DNA from: Dimorphilus gyrociliatus
Lineage: Eukaryota > Annelida > Polychaeta > Dinophilidae
Direction: 5' to 3'
Assembly: GCA_904063045.1 (NCBI GenBank)
Contig: CAJFCJ010000006.1
Location: 3,054,408 to 3,118,407, forward strand
DNA length: 64,000 nucleotides
In this document: positions 13,295 to 25,350 of the stretch, piece by piece
Layout of the letters: the number at the start of each line of letters is the position of its first letter
Numbering within the stretch: the first letter of the stretch is position 1
Made by a program: the position numbers and the translations under genes
The notes under the pieces: model-generated
Database searches by the model: none
Told to the model about the DNA's origin: nothing
What the model saw: only the letters and a program-made list of their open reading frames with translations

Positions 13295-16151
13295 ATGGTA
13301 AGTAATAACATGCGTCAAAATAATAGTCACCAGTTCATAGCGAATTCACTAGTCTAAATATTGAAGTATGGCTATAAAGTTAAATTGTGACGATCGTCAC
13401 GTAGAGTAACAGTTTTAGGTCACTGTAGTAAACCTCAATTTCAACAGGATATAAAAAACGGAATTTCGGAGGAGACGTCAACGATTGACGAATTTCAGGC
13501 AATTGCCGCAAGTCGGTGGGATGTAAAAAACCCTACATCGAAAAGATCACCAGATATGATTACGATTTGTGCCTACGATGAACAGCGATTGCCCAATAAT
13601 AATGAGGACATTACGAAGATTGCTAAATATAGCTCCAACGAAATTAATTGTGGTCCCGATATTAATTGTCCTATATCAGCGATCTGTGAGGTAAGTAATA
13701 ATATTAAAATTTTTATTTAAAATATGAATTTAAATTCGGCCAAAAATGAGTTCACTTGTGCTTGTTTAGAGTTTTTTTTCCGAGTTTACTACATATGTAA
13801 ATTTTAAAATTTGAATGGCTTACTTTCAAAAGTTGTACACTTTAATTAATTACAGACTAAGAAATATTTTTATGCTTATAGAAATTCTCCGAAAGGGAAC
13901 AAGCCAAGGAAAGTAAGAAGAGGAAGAATAAAGAAATTTCCGAATTTACCGAAAAAAAGCATTGTTCTCGTTCAATAGCATTAAAATCTACGGCGCTCTT
14001 CCCTCATCATATATCTTTTGATGATAATCAAAGACATGATGAACAGTCAACGTTTGAACAAGAGTCTCCTAGTTTATCAGCTCACTTCAATCGAAATTGT
14101 ATTCGAGAGGAAGTACCGTTTTTTTTTAACGATCACAGACATTCTCCTAGAAAGCATCTGACACAATTGCTAAAAGACCGTGGAGAACAACCTCGGCCAA
14201 AATCTTTCGGAACTTTCTTACAATATTCATCCTGCTCCCAACTTGGTGATGGTATCATGAAGTGCATGGAATGTCGTAATCAAAGAACTTTAAGTAATTA
14301 TTGTCGATTTTTTGCTTTTCGAAAAATACGCTACGACGAAAACGGCTTAAGGGCTGTAGGTTTCAGTGAAATGTGCGATATTCAGGAAGAAGATACTATT
14401 TTGTGGAAGTCATTATATCCGATATCAAAACCGTATCTTACTCAAGATATGGCCAAGTACATAATAGAGAGAGTTGCGTTTAAGTTTCTTGAAATGTTGG
14501 AAATGGAAAGGGAGGCTATTAAATTTAAAAACTCTCAAATGAAGTTATTTTGGAAGCGACCTTGCCATCAGATTAGAGAAATGTGTGATGTTTGTAATAC
14601 AACGTTATTCAACATAAATTGGGTCTGTGCCAAATGCGGTTTCTCTGTATGCATCGATTGTTTTAAATTGAAACTTCACAATTCAAAAGTGGAAGTAAAG
14701 GAAGCTGAGAGAAAGTAAGTGAAATTATTCTTTTCGATTTTAGAGTTAATTAAATATTTTTGTGAATAAGATGGTTAACTTGCGCTTCCAACAACAACGA
14801 AAATCATTCAACCGACTCACTTATAATTGCTCAAATTATTCCTGGTTATGCGTTTTGGACTTTAGGAAAAGACCTACGTTCTGTAATAAATCAGCACGAT
14901 CTTAGAGTAATTAAAGGATCCGATGAAGCATCTTCTCATATTAAAAATATTTATGATTATCTACAAAAAAAGACGTTGGACGAGAATAAAGACTTTTTCG
15001 ATATACCTGATAAATTGTTTTCATCTATTCCTCATTTTTGGATTGATAATCAGAGGGTTCTTCAAATTCTTTATCCGAGACATCCAAATGCTGTAGACCT
15101 GTTTAGAAGTCAATGGTCACTAGGAATACCTGTTATTGCTTCCAATTGCAATAGTTATATTGATGATGAATTATGGCATCCTAAAAGATTCACAGAAGAA
15201 GTAGGAAACAAGAAAGCAACCCTAGTTAACTGCAGAACACACGAGATCATTGAAGACCAACTGATTTCTGAGTTTTGGGATGGATTTGAATGCGAATCGG
15301 CAAGAATGCCAGATATTCGAAACAAAAAAGAGCACCTTATTCTGAAATTAAAAGATTGGCCTCCCACAGAAGACTTTGCCAAAATCTTACCTAAGCATTT
15401 TAGCAATTTAATGGAAGCTCTCCCATTTCCAGAGTATACTCATCGAGATGGTGTCTTCAATTTAACATCACGTCTGCCTGACTTTTTTGTGCGTCCTGAT
15501 TTGGGCCCAAAAATGTACAATGCATATGGTAGTGCTAAATACCCCAATGAAGCAACAACCAACTTACATTTAGACGTGTCTGACGCCGCTAATCTTATGC
15601 TCTATGTTGGAATTGTAAAAGATGATGCTAATTGTAATCACCATAACGTTGTTATGAACGCTTTGCGAAATGAAGGTGTTTGCAACATTCAAATTGAAAG
15701 AGCTCAAAAAGAAATTCCAGGAGCCTTGTGGCATATCTTCGACGCAGACGACGCTGACAAAATACGAGCTTTCTTAAGAAAAGTGGCACAAGAAAAAGGT
15801 GAGAAAATAGAAGCTAATCATGATCCCATTCACGACCAGAGCTCTTATCTTGACGTCAACTTAAGAAAAAGGCTAAAAGACGAATATGACATCGAAGGAT
15901 ATTGCTTAGTTCAGTTTCTAGGTGATGCTGTTTTTATTCCAGGAGGTGCACCTCATCAAGTTAGAAATTTACATTCTTGTATTAAAGCAGCTGAAGACTT
16001 TGTATCTCCCGAGCATCTTCATCATTCTTTCCGATTGACTAATGAATTTCGTCAATTATCGGATACACACTCAAATCACGAAGATAAACTGCAAATTAAA
16101 AATATAACGTATCAAGCGATAAAAGACGCTGTTGCTGTTCTTAAGAGATAA
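13295..16151 (+). CDS. KDM3: KDM3-family JmjC histone H3K9 demethylase
   Basis: This is a nuclear Fe(II)/2-oxoglutarate oxygenase that removes methyl groups from histone H3 lysine 9. Coding exons are 13295-13297 (only the ATG), 13448-13690, 13882-14714 and 14771-16151, giving 819 residues. A KDM3-type zinc-finger region spans about residues 200-345, with Cys pairs in CSQLGDG, CMEC, CDVC and CAKCGFSVCIDC. The JmjC domain follows at about 585-790: NLTSRLPDFF, then HLD with His626 and Asp628 as iron ligands, and GGAPHQV with distal His755. All three metal ligands are present, so it should be active. It is much shorter than human KDM3A/B (over 1300 residues) because the N-terminal half is reduced to about 200 residues. 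The start ATG directly abuts a GTAAGT donor. Confidence 0.93.
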
Positions 16152-16581
16152 GAAAAAATAACTGATACAGCTCTGCTGATTAACTAGTTTGCCTTTGTTT
16201 TAAAATAGTTTATGTGGATGTTTAAATCAGAACAAAATAGCTCGAATAGTTTTATATATTAGTATATATATATATATACGTATATTGTAAATAACGCCTT
16301 ATCATTTTTTAAGAAATACTTAAATGTCAGTAGTTTTTTCAATGAAATTCTCTTGATAATGGATCTATGTAAAATAATGTACAGATTTCTAAATTATGGT
16401 ACAGAATTTTTAGAATATTTCGCAGTTTTCTACGAAATTTTCCAATAAAAATATTCAGGTTGAAGAATTAAGGGGAAATTCAGTTGGTCAACTAACCAGA
16501 TGGCGCCTTTAAAGTTATCCTTCAATACTATAGTCACGTGACTAGTGACGTCATAGCTAAACAAAACTGCAGCAAAAAAAT
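16152..16581. other. Spacer between KDM3 and RETREG, with promoter
   Basis: The first part is the KDM3 3' UTR with a short TA run near 16262. The last 60 bp hold the E-box palindrome and CRE word described separately. No gene is seen. Confidence 0.6.
16533..16553. promoter_or_regulatory. CLEAR-type E-box plus CRE word before RETREG
   Basis: GTCACGTGAC (16533-16542) is a perfect palindrome matching the CLEAR/TFEB-MITF-TFE3 consensus. Four bases later is TGACGTCA (16546-16553), a perfect CRE. Both lie within 50 bp of the RETREG start codon, so they are probably in the core promoter. Confidence 0.6.
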
Positions 16582-18503
16582 ATGGACCGTCGATGTAAAT
16601 CAAAATGTATGGAAACAAAACAAATAAATGAGGAATTTGATAATACAGATGATGTATCTACCACTCAGTTAATTGAGAAAAGAGAGGAATATCTCAGAAA
16701 TTTACTTTTACCCATTGAAAGTCAACTGGTTGTACTGCAAAGAATTTTATATTGGGAAATACCATGGGCTAGTGCGTCGTTGATTATCAACGTTAATTTA
16801 TTCTTCTAGTAAGTAAAAATACTTTCAGTTAAATTATAAAATAAAAATTAAGAGCAATACGAATTTATTATTTAACATCTGTTGCTTTAAAAATATATAA
16901 ATATATTTAAGTCAGTCAGCATTTGCAACGGATGTGACGTCATTAATTCGAACATTTTTAAATGATACAAGTAGAACTTTCTTTTTCTGTTTTGCAGTCC
17001 TTTAAGATATTGCACAAAAGTTTTGTATCTTATAAAAAATAATAAAACAAAAATGTTGTTAAAATATATTATAGAATATCAAATAATTACGATATTCAGT
17101 ATTAAATTAATGTATCTATTATATTAGTTGAAAAAATGTTTATCTTAATCAAATTTTAATTACTATTTGTTGATGGATGTATATATGTTGTACTTTATGC
17201 AACAGAGAAATTCTTTAATAGCTTAAAAAAGAAATTGAAAAAGTTAAGTTAAAGAAAACGTGCTAATAATAATAATAATTGCCATTTAGATTAGATATCT
17301 TTATCAATTAATAAACATCCTTGAGCTCATCCTCTTTATTTTTCAACAGCTTTGCAACAACTTGTAGGCCAATTTATCTCATTGGCATCATTTCCGGACT
17401 CATTGTCTCAGTGGATATGTGGTTTAACGTATTCTGGCCTGAAATAAGAGTGTCCAAACCAGCGAACGATGACAACGAAGAGTCAGTATTGATAACAGAG
17501 TTATCTCTTCATACTTTTATTATTATTTGAACATATTTAATAATAGGGTTATTACGTAGTAGTTTTTTTTTTCTGAAAACAACCAGTACTTGACTCATTC
17601 ATAAATATAGTATATATAAAAACATATTTACAGGTTGTACTTAGAAATTATAACGCAAATTTTCCCATTGGAATCATTTTCTTTTGCAGATAACACTTAT
17701 TTAGCACTTCTAATGAATACAATTCCTCTTTTTAGTTGGACTCCTTTACATCCTCAAGCAGCTACAGTTCCAGAATTAGCTAGAACAACAGCAGAATTCT
17801 GGACTACACTTACATTATATGTTAATTGTCTCAGGAAACTGCGTTCGGAGAGAAAAGTAAAATTTTTCCTTATCAACTTCACCATCTTTTCGTCCATTCT
17901 GTTAATAAGCTCATACATCAGTGGTCTTATGCTACTATATACGATTGCCATGTTTCTTTTAATTACTCCTCCTGTTTCAAAATATGGCCTCCTACAGAGG
18001 CTATACGAACGCCTTGAACCGCATTTAATGACAATTGAGTATAGTCTCAGTATTCAGAGAAGAAGAAAAAGAAGAAGAGGAAGTGGAAGTGGTAGGTTGA
18101 CAATTTTCAATTTAGTGTACTTGTAGTGGTACTTATATTTCTATCAGAGGAGTTTATGGAAGGAAACGAACCACCTCATATACAAGTAAAGGACGAAAAA
18201 GGAAATATTTGCGAAACAGATGACAGTGATTTAGACTTGTCTTCAGCATGCGTTGATCCACAGAAGTCTGCAGCACTGGCGAAGGTTATTACAGATAGCG
18301 AAGATGAAGGAACTGATTATGCCCCTTCAGTGGATGATTCGCTCATGCCACCTACTCCAATGACAATTAGTTCCACCAGTGAAATAGAGGATACTCTCGA
18401 TATAGCTCCCGAACATTATGGAGCGGAGAGTCCAAGTCAAACTAGTGAATTCGAAGACTATGATTTATTGCCAGATGAGGACCTGGCTAGGAAGGAAATA
18501 TAA
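16582..18503 (+). CDS. RETREG: RETREG/FAM134-type ER-phagy receptor
   Basis: This is an ER membrane protein with a reticulon-homology domain that bends tubules and recruits autophagosomes to degrade ER. Exons 16582-16808, 17350-17481, 17736-18091 and 18148-18503 join in phase and give 356 residues. Landmarks are the first hairpin (YWEIPWASASLI onward), VDMWFNVFWPEIRV, then WTPLHPQAATVPELA, the second hairpin, a basic cluster RRRKRRR, and an acidic tail ending EFEDYDLLPDED. The YDLL tetrapeptide in acidic context is the LC3/GABARAP-interacting region and aligns with FELL of human FAM134 proteins. The protein is shorter than the human paralogues (about 450-540). The second intron uses a less common GTCAGT donor; this choice restores the conserved WTPLHP junction. 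Confidence 0.9.
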
Positions 18504-19759
18504 TACCATTCTTACCTTACAGTAAATTTATATATTTATATAGATATTCATCTTATATCCTGCTGTGTAAGTCTGCACGCAAAATGATTACGTTAAAGTT
18601 GGAACAGTATATTATACATACATTTCCGTAACATAAAAGTATAGATTTAACAAATCATCCGAGTAATCTATTAGAAAATTGATAATTTTTGTTTGCATTA
18701 CAAGTAAAGGTAAAATATACTTAAAAAAAATGAGTGCCATCTGAACAAATGGAAAGAAAACAAGTTGAATGAATGTTTAAAGGATTTTTCTCATTTTATA
18801 TTTTTCCTCTTTATAGTATTTCATGGGATTAAAAAAGAGTAGTTTAACTTCTTAATAACTGCATTATGGAATATACAGTATACAAATTCACAACTCTTTT
18901 CTTGATATAAAACAGAATGTTCACAGTATAGACTAGTTTGTCTTACAATAATATAGATATTTGAAATTGAACACTAGCACTTAGCACTCAAGTTAAATGC
19001 TTTAAAACATCACTTTTAAGAAGAAATGAGGAAAATTTGGAAATTTGTTTTAATCGTCACTTGATTGAATGGTTTATTAATTTTTATTGCATTATTTTTT
19101 TTTTTCAATAGGAAAAAGGTTTGTTATTTTTCCCCTTTAAAGTAAAAAACTAATCTATACATTTAAGACTGATGATTTCGTTTTCATATTTTATTTTCTC
19201 GTTTGACTATTTTTTGAAGAAGTAAAATAAATACAAGGAAAAATTTGTAATAATTCTTTCGTTTCTTTATTAAGAATACTATATAGAGACATATGAAACT
19301 TCGCAGACGAAATACGTTACATGAACATTTAAAAAATTTTCTAATTTCAAATTTGAATTTCACTTCACTTAAGACAAATCGATGACTCAATTACACAAGC
19401 AAATGTCTCTTCCTTAATTTTTTTGAATTGGTTTGATTAATTTCATTTAAAAAGTTGAAAAAAGTTGAACCATTAAGGAGCGCCGTGGAAAATAAGTTTA
19501 TGAGATCACTTATAAAAACAATTAAATGGCATATTTTCTAAATGAAATGCAATACATATTTCTGTACAACACCGTAGGCTCAAGTCTGCTTCATCAAGCA
19601 TTAATTATTTTTAACTAAACTAATACAGATACATGTAGAAGTGTACATGTAAAGGGATGTTATACGACACAAAAACATATGTAAATATATGTTTCTTTGT
19701 TTGTATATGCTTCAAAAAAGACATATACATTTTATGTATATATATACACTGTATATATC

Positions 19760-19790
<31 letters not shown>

Positions 19791-19909
19791 ACTGTATTAT
19801 CATACAACACTAATTAGCAGCTTTGCTGAGAGGAAACCAGACAATATCCATTGATAGAATGTTCTGAAAAACTCCATTACTTAATTTAACTGAAAATTTA
19901 TCACCGGAG
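18504..19909. other. Tail-to-tail region RETREG / BMPR2-like
   Basis: This is 1.4 kb of AT-rich DNA with one TATACAGTATA word (18872) and a TA microsatellite near 19735-19790. It is probably both 3' UTRs. No gene is seen. Confidence 0.6.
19735..19790. repeat. TA microsatellite
   Basis: An imperfect (TA)n run of about 55 bp lies near the 3' end of the BMPR2-like gene. Confidence 0.85.
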
Positions 19910-22900
19910 TCAGAGTGGTAAACTTGTGGGTCTACACACCCTTGCATTTGGTGGAGCTATCAAATCTACGTGTTCACTAGATGGCACAGCACCATTGCTA
20001 TCTTGAGATATAAGTGGGCGGTAATCTATTTCACTAGAATCACTTGCAGCAATAGATTCATTGTTGTTGATTGTTCTCAGCGAAGAATTAGAAGATAACG
20101 TTAGCTCCAAGACCTTAAATCTCTCTTCAACACATATACCAGTTAACCTAGCAGCATCATCAGCATCCCAACATTCTTGTATGGTCTCAGAAATATCCAT
20201 AAGAATATTAGAATTTAAGATTTTACAATTAATGGAAGGTCTCATATTTTGTTTAACAGCAATAAACTGCATAGATTCTAAATTGGCTACCATTCCATTT
20301 AACTCTATTTCAAAAGGCAACAAATGCCTGTTATTGCTGTAAACATTCAATATCTCCCAAAGAATTAATGATAAAGAGTATATATCTGCACTTCTTAAAG
20401 AAGAACTCACATCACCCATGTTAACTGTACCATCCAATAATTCAGGTGCCATGTATCTGGTTGTGCCGGCGTTTATAAGTCCACTGTCCATTTCGTTTCC
20501 AGCAACGTGACCTAAACCCAGATCACATAATACGCAAGATGAATCTGCTCTAACAAGAACATTGGTCGAGGTTAAATCCCTATGGGCAATCTTATTCTGA
20601 TGAAGGAATGACAGAGCACTGGATAGAGTAGACATTAACTTTATGGTTTCGTCTAATTGTAAGTCGTTATGGCTGGATAGGTAGTCTCTTAGAGAACCAC
20701 CTGGTACATATTCCAATACCAATTTCATTAAGTCATCTTTCATAAATGAACCGAAAAATTGTAGTATTCCTTGGTGACGCACACCTAAATTATCAAGGTG
20801 TCGGTAGATCATGACCTCCCTTGAAAAATGGTTAAAGTTTTCTCTGCAAAATGATTTAAATATAACTAGTTTATCTCCCATAGTAGCAACCCAAACATCT
20901 CCATATCTACCAGAAGCGATCAGAGATTCTGGGGTATAACTGGCTTCAGTTAAAAACTCAGTACTAAATTTGGTCGACTTTTCACTGTGCTCCTCAAATC
21001 GGCTTCTAGAGCACCGCTTCTCATATGTACACACTCGATATACTGAATAGCAAATAATGACAATAATTGAGAAGATAGCCAAAACTGCCAGCGGTATTAA
21101 AACTTTAATAATATTATTTCTTCTACCCTCTAAGTTGGATTTTTGTGAAACCTTTTGCGAATCATTGTCATTGCCGTAGATGTCACTTTGCTTGTGATGG
21201 GTCACATTAAAAAAGTGCTTTGGGTTAATTTTATCCTCCGAATTACAATAGTTTGATTTACAACAACAAACTTGAACGCTTCTCCCATTAGGATGATATT
21301 GAGTTAAACATTCGTTGGTATCATCGCAATTATAATCTGGTGGCCATGACTCAATGTCCAGACACCCTGAACTGTAGACTTTTACCTTTTTTGAGGCATT
21401 TTTCTGAACAACATAGTGCGCGTAACATTTATGAGAAGGACTATGGCAACGTATTGTTAAATTAGAATAGAAAATTATTCCTCCAAAATCCTTATTTGAA
21501 ACTCCAGGGTCATTGGTAAAATTTTTATCTGGTTTATCGAGTGTAGGATAACCACGATTTCCGTTGTTTGTGAATTTGCAGGAAATGGTCTCCTCTTTCT
21601 TATAGACTGCTGCGCCATCTATAGGATTAAAAAACCATTATAGTAAACTAAATTAACAACAAAACAGCATTATCCTGAGGAAAAAATTACGTTATCATAG
21701 TCGAACATCTAATTAAGCAAAACAAACTAATAAATATAACAGTGTTTTTTGTATATACTCTATAAAGATAATTAGAAAATCTCAAATTAAAAAAAAACAA
21801 AGATAGAATAAAAGGTCGGCAGTGTCAGATTTTTTTTTCTGTTTAATTGTGAAAGAGATATTTTTATAACTAATGCATTTATTCAATAAGTAAGTGAAAC
21901 TTGTTAATTTGTTAGAAAACATTCTATGTGGCCTGTAAAAATTTAATCCGTTTGAAAAAATCTAATTTTTCTCTGAATTATGAGTGGCTGTTAGTGTTTT
22001 CTAAAAGCCTTCTATTATAACATGTAAATGTCTGCACGTTTTTAATGTTTATTGTAATAGACGAAGAGTATTTTGTCTTATATTATTTGATCTTAATAGA
22101 TTCATTAAAATATGTTGTAAACGAAAATCATGGCTCTTTTCAATGTGGAATAAATTTTGAAAGAACAAATAATGAATATCAATAGTTTAGGGAAATTCGG
22201 TTATAATATTTCTCATTCGACCTTTTCATATAACTGTTTATCATGCTATAGTATTCAAAATAACGGCAATAACTTTTAGTTTAAAATTAACAGGTGAAAT
22301 TGATGGGCTTAAAGAACGATTAAAGGTTAAGAAGAGAGATATTTCAAGATTTCCGACGCGATATTTTCAAAACCTTTTAACGCAAGTTAATAGTTTATAT
22401 TAAGCATACACCTGCGTAATCGCGTAACTCGAGTTGTATCAACGCAGTTATCAACGACAATAGTCAGTTAATTTGATCTTATTTGGATAGTGTTCGGTAC
22501 AAAGAAAAAAAATAGAAGAACAAAAAAAATTCTGTTAATTAGAACTGCAATCAAAGCAATATTGTTTTGCAAGATATTATAATCGAATAATTCGACTGTA
22601 TCGAGATTTCTTTTACTTTGAGCCCTCACTTTTTCATCGATTGTGAATGCCATTAAGAGAGTGCAGAGAACATTATTGTAATTTATTGTTGAATTACTCT
22701 AAATGGCTATGAAATAAATTTATAGCAGATCCAGTATCTTGAATTGACAGTATTTCATTTTAAAATGTCTTTAAGAAAACAAGGTGTCGTCAATAAAGAT
22801 AAACGGTATGAACAGTCGCTCAAATCAATAAAATAAACATGCCGTTTAATTTGTGATCAACATTGGAATTGTTTAAACAAAAATGCTAAATACTGAATAT

Positions 22901-24500
22901 ACCGGTGTCGGCCAACTCGATAGAGAACAAATATAACTCAGCACGAAAACTGAAAAGTTTATCAACCCTTAGATTAATTTATCATCGGCGAAAGGGGAAG
23001 AGAGGAGGGGCGTTAAGGGTGAAGGAGTTGAAAATCAAATAGAATCGAGCAACAGATGCAATTTGTCAAGAGAATCATTCCACAGGCTGACTTAAGCTAT
23101 GCTCAAGTTTGGGAAAAATCAAGAACAGAGATTCATTCGAACTGATGAAAAACATAGTGTTTATTTCACTTCGAAAATACTGGAGTAATAGCAGATGCCT
23201 CAACGAGAGGTAAGAAGGGAAATTGCTTTAAGTTAGAGTATGCAGAAAACAACCAAATCTTCTTTTACACCATGAAATGAGACCCGGTAAAAACGGAGCC
23301 ATGCTATCATTCCACTGAGTTAATATAAAAAAGAAAACCATCAATATTATTTTATCTAGCTAAACCGCAAACCCCCTTACCAAACATTTGCCTCCACTGA
23401 CATTTACTGGCGCCAAACAGGGTTTGCATTCTGTTATCTTGCTTTAGTTCAATTATTCATTGAAATAGTGTGTCTACTAGCTTCTCTATTTCTTTTACAT
23501 TGAGAAATAAAATGTAAGCAAATGAAAGCCATTTACTAAATGATAGAAGGCGGGAGTCTTGAAATTTGATCTTTAGACGAAGGGTGTTAATATCAAGTGG
23601 AATCCAATTAGAGAATTTTAGCATAGGCAGGCATCAAAGATTAAAGACAGTTACGGATTCTTTAAGAGATACGTCGAAAGACTAGTCATGCGTCATCTTC
23701 CAAAGAGTACCCATGAAAAAATTATTAAACTCTTATAAATTATCTGAAACCCTTTAAAAGGACTAAGTTTTAATTATGTACATAGCTAAAGTATTCAACT
23801 AAGCAATCAATACATGTTTATGTGCAACCATGCGTGCTAGTATAAAATCCATAGAAAAATTCCCATTATTTGCGCGAAAACAATTTTTGATGGTCGGATC
23901 CTTTAGCTAAATCTTTCAATCTTGTTTGCTTAAATTTTCCAGTTACGTAATTCTAAAAATACATTAGGATCCTGTAAGCCTACGACGATGCTTTAAAAAT
24001 AAACAAGTATTGTATTATTTTGATTCCCATTAATTAGTATTCTTAAAGAGTTAGAATCGGGAAAAGAGAACGAAAACAAGAAGTATAAGAATTAAAACAA
24101 TGAAAAAGCAAAAATTATTCATTAGCTAATGAAAATCAGAAAACCGGCCTGAACAGTTTTTCAGATATTCTTTGTTCTACCTAAATCTAATGTTAAAATT
24201 CATCGTCTAAGGACATTTTATACATAAAATGCAAAGACTACAACAAATAGAGTATAACATTTTTTTCAGATCCTATTTTGCATTTATACAACTTTAGATT
24301 TACTACTTCAAGTTAGAGAAAAAATATTTAATCCGACTCGAAATAGCCAAGATTCCACTCTGAATATTTTAACGAAAAAAAGCATGATTCCTATCAATCA
24401 ACGAAAGCCGATAAAGAATATAGTTTAAACAATGCTTACCTAAGAGACCATGGTATGAAATCAACAAAATCAAGGAGGAGAAAACGGACAAAGAATCCAT
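19910..24500 (-). CDS. BMPR2: BMPR2-like type II TGF-beta superfamily receptor kinase
   Basis: This is a single-pass receptor serine/threonine kinase of the BMP type II class. The coding exons are 24440-24500 (signal peptide, MDSLSVFSSLILLISYHG) and 19910-21618, separated by a 2.8 kb intron; phases match (split Asp codon), giving 589 residues. The extracellular part is Cys-rich and ends with the CCCKSNYCN signature of the three-finger ligand-binding fold. The membrane helix is near residues 190-216. The kinase spans about 246-530: glycine loop ASGRYGDVW, Lys275, HRDLTSTN with Asp368, then DLG (386) in place of DFG, and GTTRYMAPELLDGTVN, which matches BMPR2 and its invertebrate relatives. The C-terminal tail is only about 60 residues, far shorter than in human BMPR2 or fly Wit. 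The class call rests on the MAPELL and ECWDADDAARLT regions. Confidence 0.92.
21619..24439 (-). other. Long first intron of the BMPR2-like gene
   Basis: This is the longest intron in the window (2.8 kb against a usual 50-120 bp). No coding exon was found inside. Long first introns in compact genomes often hold enhancers, which is an inference here. Confidence 0.7.
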
Positions 24501-25350
24501 AACGCCGGTATAAGAACGTTTAATGGCGGCTGTCTGGCTGTATTGATCGATTCTGACCGATTTTAGCGCCGAAAGTTTCCCTTCTTCTCGCACCTACTTT
24601 CAAAGTCAATGAAAGTGATATATTTTCTCGATCTTCCTCTGGTTTTTATCTCTTTTCATTTGTTCACAAAAAAATTAATTTAGTTTTTATTGCCTGAACT
24701 GCGCATTTAGAAATCAGTATTTGACACCTGACCCTAGACGGTCACGTGATGTCTAGTGACCCCTATTTACATATTATTTCGGATTTTTTTTAAATTAAAA
24801 AGAGCGCACTAACTAAAGAAAAAAATTCTCAGATTAACGAAATTATTGTTATATAAATTTATTTAAAAACTTCCGAAAAATAATGCATCTGCCAACTTCC
24901 TGTAATTTCGCGCCACACATTCAAATACTACTTTTGAAGGCCGCGAGGTTCTGACCGATCAGTAGCCCGATCTTTTCAACCACAAATGATAAGAATTTAA
25001 ATACATTATTCATTAATCAATGATATAATCGCAATATTTTATAATACTATTCGAAACAGTAGAAACAATTTAAAATTATGCATTTTCCATTGATTCTAAC
25101 TACAAAACATACAAGCGATTTTACTGTTTTCAAAAGTAAAGAAAACAAGCATATGCTTTGATTTCTGATAAGAGATAACTAAAAGTCTACTCAGTAGACA
25201 GGAAAAGCAAAATAAAACTTTTTCATTAAAAAAAGCTCTTTATGCAAAAATAAAGAGAATTTATTATTTTTCAACAAGAACGTTACAAATAAAGTTAATA
25301 AACGATAATAATTCCAATGAAAACACCTTCTTCAAGTCTTTTAAGGATAA
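24501..25350. promoter_or_regulatory. Promoter of the BMPR2-like gene
   Basis: This spacer separates the BMPR2-like start from the AAMP 3' end. It contains the E-box GTCACGTGAT at 24741-24750, one base off the palindromic form, followed by a second TAGTGACC word. No coding sequence is seen. Confidence 0.5.

Noticed and set aside
22468-22653. Minus-strand frame in the BMPR2-like intron, considered as the signal-peptide exon
   Set aside because: No donor in a matching phase and poor signal-peptide layout; the exon at 24440-24500 fits both phase and function.
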